In this document: piece after piece, positions 63,161-64,000 of the stretch
Numbering within the stretch: position 1 is the first letter of the stretch
Layout of the letters: each line of letters starts with the position of its first letter
Source of the DNA: Hyalella azteca
Lineage: Eukaryota; Arthropoda; Malacostraca; Amphipoda; Hyalellidae
Assembly (NCBI RefSeq): GCF_000764305.2
Contig: NW_025932433.1
Span: 1-64,000, forward strand
Direction: 5' to 3'
Length of the DNA: 64,000 nt
The notes under the pieces: model-generated
The model's input: the letters and a program-made list of their open reading frames with translations, nothing else
Told to the model about the DNA's origin: nothing
Database searches by the model: none
Position numbers and translations under genes: made by a program

Positions 63161-63303
63161 GCTAATGTTGCGTGGCAGGAAAAAGGCCGAACCAAAACTT
63201 GCAATTATTTGCAGATAATTATTGTGGCAACAAAACCGATAAATCTAAAATATGCCGGGAAATGTTTTGGAGCGACTAAAATAGAGTCGTTAATTGATCC
63301 AAC

Positions 63304-63434
63304 TATGAGAAAATTCAGGGAGAGAGAGAGAGAGAAAATACAGGGAGAGAAAATTATGAGAAAATTCAGGGAGAGAGAGAGAGAAAATACAGGGAGAGAA
63401 AATTATGAGAAAATTCAGGGAGAGAGAGAGAGAC
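63304..63434. repeat. GA-rich 51/49-bp tandem repeat, 2.6 copies
   Basis: The unit starts tatgagaaaattcaggg, runs through a GA dinucleotide tract, then aaatacagggagagaaaat. Copies start at 63304, 63355 and 63404. The period changes from 51 to 49 because the GA tract is one unit shorter. A charged + ORF (119 codons at 63143-63502) crosses it, but its sequence is only the repeat translated. Confidence 0.9.
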
Positions 63435-64000
63435 GTCCGGTCGAAAACAGAAGACAGCGGGAAGCAACGACGATGGTTCGTAGAAACGTTAACCGAGTTT
63501 AATTCTCAACATGGACAAATATTTTTTTGCGAATGAAGGACAAATTCGACTCAGTATAACGAACATTCACCGACAATTATGCAAGGATAATGGAATTGTT
63601 CGTAAATTTCCACCTTTATCAATTGTATCAGTACCTTCTTCCGTTAAGTATATGAGATCATACATAAAATGAAACATGAAACGAATAATTGCATTTTACA
63701 GCAACCAAAACATCCACCGAAAAATTAATTAAATGAAGCACTTTTAGGTCACGTTGCTTGGAATTACAGAATTATAGATTAGTATAATGTTAAAAAATAA
63801 CCATTTAGTGTCAGTGCAAATCTGAAATTTGATTTTAGTTAGCGTTCTCTAAAATTACTTGCCAAAAGATTGAATGCGGTTGTTTGAATGTTACTGGACT
63901 TACTCCGTGTAAAGTGGCAATGCAGTAATGACTGTGACAGCGCTGCCGTGACGATGCAGGTCCTCGCATCTCAGAACTTCATGAGGCCTCGCCCGAAATT
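63435..64000. other. No recognisable gene at the window end
   Basis: AT-rich, without a supported ORF, repeat or RNA gene. The final 100 bp is GC-richer but is cut by the window edge. Confidence 0.5.

Noticed and set aside
63143..63502. Charged ORF rich in RERERE
   Set aside because: It is the translation of a GA microsatellite within a tandem repeat.
222..64000. Most of the 60-147-codon ORFs on both strands
   Set aside because: They lack recognisable domains, splice context or codon-like composition and are expected by chance in 64 kb. Only those coinciding with hth exons or with notable structure are reported.

Overview
This is eukaryotic, animal genomic DNA: AT-rich, almost entirely non-coding, with short exons bounded by GT-AG splice sites, very long introns, scattered minisatellites and one 18-base assembly gap. 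It carries no prokaryotic-style genes. The only gene I can identify with confidence is the 3' half of a TALE-class homeobox gene of the Meis/homothorax (hth) family on the + strand. The protein fragments look protostome, most likely arthropod: the segment after the homeodomain reads V-PHFPGPAG, then MGYVMDGQQHM, and the protein ends in an Ala/Tyr/His-rich tail. I cannot name the species.

Layout. Positions 1-989 are the end of an upstream intron. The exon at 990-1066 encodes the middle of the homeodomain, from the TALE loop to W48. A 35.6-kb intron (1067-36689) then splits the homeodomain between W48 and F49. After it come two successive copies of the exon for the recognition helix, at 36690-36757 (copy a) and 37389-37447 (copy b). 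Both start in the same phase, end in the same phase and carry good splice sites. They encode nearly the same peptide although 11 of 19 codons differ silently. Splicing both together brings in a stop codon, and skipping both shifts the frame, so the natural reading is a pair of mutually exclusive exons. The final coding exon (41207-41382) supplies the C-terminal tail. A strong splice donor lies five bases after its stop codon.

Inside the 35.6-kb intron there are GC-richer islands, a possible alternative terminal exon (13028-13307), a possible internal TATA/Inr promoter (34321-34356) and short repeats, but no other recognisable gene. From about 42.3 kb to 64 kb I see no convincing protein-coding gene. 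That part holds several tandem repeats: a 26-bp array at 45.0-45.6 kb, a 37-bp array at 50.3-50.7 kb followed by a possible core promoter and a 53-codon ORF, a 44-bp array at 51.2 kb, a 96-bp duplication at 56.8 kb, a 21-bp array next to the gap at 59.2 kb, a CTG-bearing array at 60.9 kb and a 51-bp GA-rich array at 63.3 kb. By eye the + strand changes from T-rich across hth to more A-rich beyond about 44 kb.

The most interesting item is the exon pair, with possible splicing signals around it: a CTG/YGCY tract between the copies, two TGCATG motifs downstream, and a duplicated micro-exon-like motif upstream. Everything outside the hth exons is offered at low confidence, since only homology searches or RNA evidence could decide it.
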